This document shows, in pieces, positions 62,755 to 64,000 of a DNA stretch of 64,000 bases. The notes beneath the pieces are model-generated. The model did not search any database and was not told the DNA's origin. It worked only from the letters and a program-made list of their open reading frames with translations. Source of the DNA: Mesobacterium pallidum (lineage in GTDB: Bacteria; Pseudomonadota; Alphaproteobacteria; Rhodobacterales; Rhodobacteraceae); NCBI RefSeq assembly GCF_019966535.1, contig NZ_JAIMID010000006.1, positions 186,001 through 250,000 on the forward strand, given 5' to 3'. The number at the start of each line of letters is the position of its first letter. Within the stretch, counting starts at the first letter, position 1. The translations under genes were made by a program, and so were the position numbers.

Positions 62755-63225
62755 TCAGCGGAGGCCGGTTTCCTCGAGCAGGCCGCGCCGCTTGGCCTCG
62801 TAGTAGTAGCCGCGGGCATACCATTGCACCGCCGTCGCCTCGTCGCCGTCCGAGACCATCCAGGCGCCGCGCAGGTATTTCACCGCGTAGGTCAGGTTCG
62901 TCTCGGCATCCAGCAGGTCCGAGGGCTGGCCCTGGAAGCCCATCGAGCGCGCCGTGGCCGGCAGGATCTGCATCAGGCCCCAGTAGGGCCCGTTGCGCGC
63001 GGCCGGGTTATGCGTGCTTTCGCGTTTCACCACCCGGTGCACCAGCGTGCGGGGCACCTCGTATGCGTCCGCGTACTGGTTGATCAGCGCGCGCAGCTCG
63101 GGCGTCTCGTTCGGGAAGAACGGGATCGCGTCGGGCACGGGCGCCACTTCGGTGCGCGGGGCGGTAGAACAAGCCGCGAGCGGCAGGGAAACGGCAAGAA
63201 AGCAGGCAAGCAGCAGGCGAGTCAT
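62755..63225 (-). CDS. Lytic transglycosylase lipoprotein
   Basis: 156 residues. LPLAACSTAP is a lipobox (C19). The compact Slt domain has the catalytic Glu at 69 in RVVKRESTHNP, GLMQILPATARSMGFQG and a C-terminal YARGYYYEAKRRG. It is a small outer-membrane-linked transglycosylase (EmtA/MltC-like in layout, not in sequence proof). It cleaves glycan strands in the periplasm. The C2 repeat lies just downstream. Confidence 0.9.
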   Translation of the reverse strand: MTRLLLACFLAVSLPLAACSTAPRTEVAPVPDAIPFFPNETPELRALINQYADAYEVPRTLVHRVVKRESTHNPAARNGPYWGLMQILPATARSMGFQGQPSDLLDAETNLTYAVKYLRGAWMVSDGDEATAVQWYARGYYYEAKRRGLLEETGLR

Positions 63226-63318
63226 CGCGGGGGTCCGGGGACAGCTATGGTTAATCCCGGTTTAGAAAGCGGCAACGGACCTGCCCAGCCCCCTCGTGTC
63301 GGCTCGGCAAGGCGGCGC

Positions 63319-63942
63319 CTATGCGCGGCGGAATACCGCCAAGCGCGAGAGATCATCCGCGTGCTCGCCCGCAGACCCCGGCGCGAAAATGCGCCGTTCC
63401 AGGCTGTGCAGCCCCGTGATCCGGTCCGAGAGCCGGGAAAATCCGGCGCCGAAGCCCGCGACGTCCCAGTGCGTCGCCTTGATCGACAGCACGGCCAGCG
63501 CGCCCGGCGCCATGGTTCGGATCACCTCGTCCAGCGCTTCGGGGCCGACGTGGCCGGTGGTGAAGGTGCCCGCGCAGGTGACGCCGGCATAGGCGCCATC
63601 GGCCACCGGCAGCCGCGCCAGCATGTCGCCGGCGAAGCAGCTGCGGTAGATGCCCTTGGCCGCCGCGACGCGCAGCATCTCGGGTGAGAGGTCCGTCGCG
63701 TCCAGCGGACCGATGCCCAGCCGCGCCAGCGCTGCGCCGCAAAGCCCCGTCCCGGCGCCCAGGTCAAGGACCGGCCCCTGCCCGCCCGCCCCGGCAAAGG
63801 CGGAGGCGACTTCCTCGGGCAGGCGGTAGCCGGTCGCCTCGGCGAAGCTGCGGTCATAGGTCTCGGCCCAGCCGGCATAGAGCCGGCGGCTGTCGTCGGG
63901 GCTGGCCAGCGCATAGGCGGCCTTGAGGTCGGGATCGGTCAT
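63319..63942 (-). CDS. Class I SAM-dependent methyltransferase
   Basis: 207 residues. VLDLGAGTGLCGAALARLG (SAM-binding motif I, about residues 58-76), DATDLSPEMLRVAAAKG (motif II acidic residue) and VTCAGTFTTGHVGPEALDEVIRTMAPGALAVLSIKATHW match the Mg-protoporphyrin/TPR-methyltransferase-like small group (UbiE/COG4976-like). The substrate is not readable. It is cytoplasmic. The 58 bases to the window end hold no gene. Confidence 0.87.
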   Translation of the reverse strand: MTDPDLKAAYALASPDDSRRLYAGWAETYDRSFAEATGYRLPEEVASAFAGAGGQGPVLDLGAGTGLCGAALARLGIGPLDATDLSPEMLRVAAAKGIYRSCFAGDMLARLPVADGAYAGVTCAGTFTTGHVGPEALDEVIRTMAPGALAVLSIKATHWDVAGFGAGFSRLSDRITGLHSLERRIFAPGSAGEHADDLSRLAVFRRA

Positions 63943-64000
63943 GGTGCGATCCTGCGGGGCCGGGCCTGCGACGGCAAGACTTGAAACCCCTGGCCCGCCG

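Overview
The window is high-G+C chromosomal DNA from an alphaproteobacterium, almost certainly a Rhodobacteraceae/Roseobacter-type member (inference). The signs are the Paracoccus-style order ctaC-ctaB-coxF-ctaG-ctaE-surf1-thrC-M16 peptidase, a class I lysyl-tRNA synthetase, a complete tad pilus locus in the roseobacter arrangement, DUF6455 proteins, and a site matching the CtrA consensus exactly. No rRNA, tRNA, CRISPR array, transposase, integrase or phage core gene was seen.

Region by region. 1-9.8 kb: metabolic and small genes, including a truncated hemerythrin-like gene, a kinase-like protein, an HugZ-like flavoprotein, a large beta-helix protein, two four-cysteine DUF6455 paralogues beside trxC, a geranylgeranyl-reductase-like flavoprotein and an L,D-transpeptidase. 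9.8-19 kb: ettA, a MarR-GNAT fusion, nadD, dacB, a GFA protein in an atypical lower-G+C patch, a TerB-like protein, lysS and a sulfotransferase-like gene. 19-27 kb: SulP transporter, then mtnP and apt (methylthioadenosine to adenine to AMP) separated by a secreted RTX protein, then a FAD-linked oxidase and a secreted metallo-hydrolase. 27-34.5 kb: the aa3 cytochrome oxidase and its assembly genes followed by surf1, thrC, a processing peptidase and an acetyltransferase joined by ATGA overlaps. A perfect FNR box lies in the ctaC/tldD divergent region. 34.7-44 kb: tldD, dprA, topA, a second L,D-transpeptidase, the two subunits of a 3-oxoacid CoA-transferase and a lytic transglycosylase.

44.3-57 kb is the most coherent system: a tad/Flp pilus locus. 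Three tandem Flp pilin genes close with a strong terminator. Then come cpaB/rcpC, the secretin, an OmpA-family lipoprotein in the usual cpaD position, tadZ, tadA, tadB, tadC, two TPR lipoproteins, the prepilin peptidase and a linked AAA ATPase. TadE/F/G are not in the window.

57-64 kb: a DHA2-type efflux pump divergent from a MarR regulator with palindromic sites between them, an HU protein with a palindrome in its upstream region, AMP nucleosidase, a class II aldolase, a lytic transglycosylase lipoprotein and a methyltransferase.

Non-coding structure is informative. There are strong hairpin terminators at transcript ends, a dispersed intergenic repeat present as five copies at three places, a mirrored pair of hairpins sharing a TTCTGACGAA core, and several palindromes placed where regulators would act. 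Two real genes shorter than 60 codons (coxF and the first flp) are added here from direct reading.
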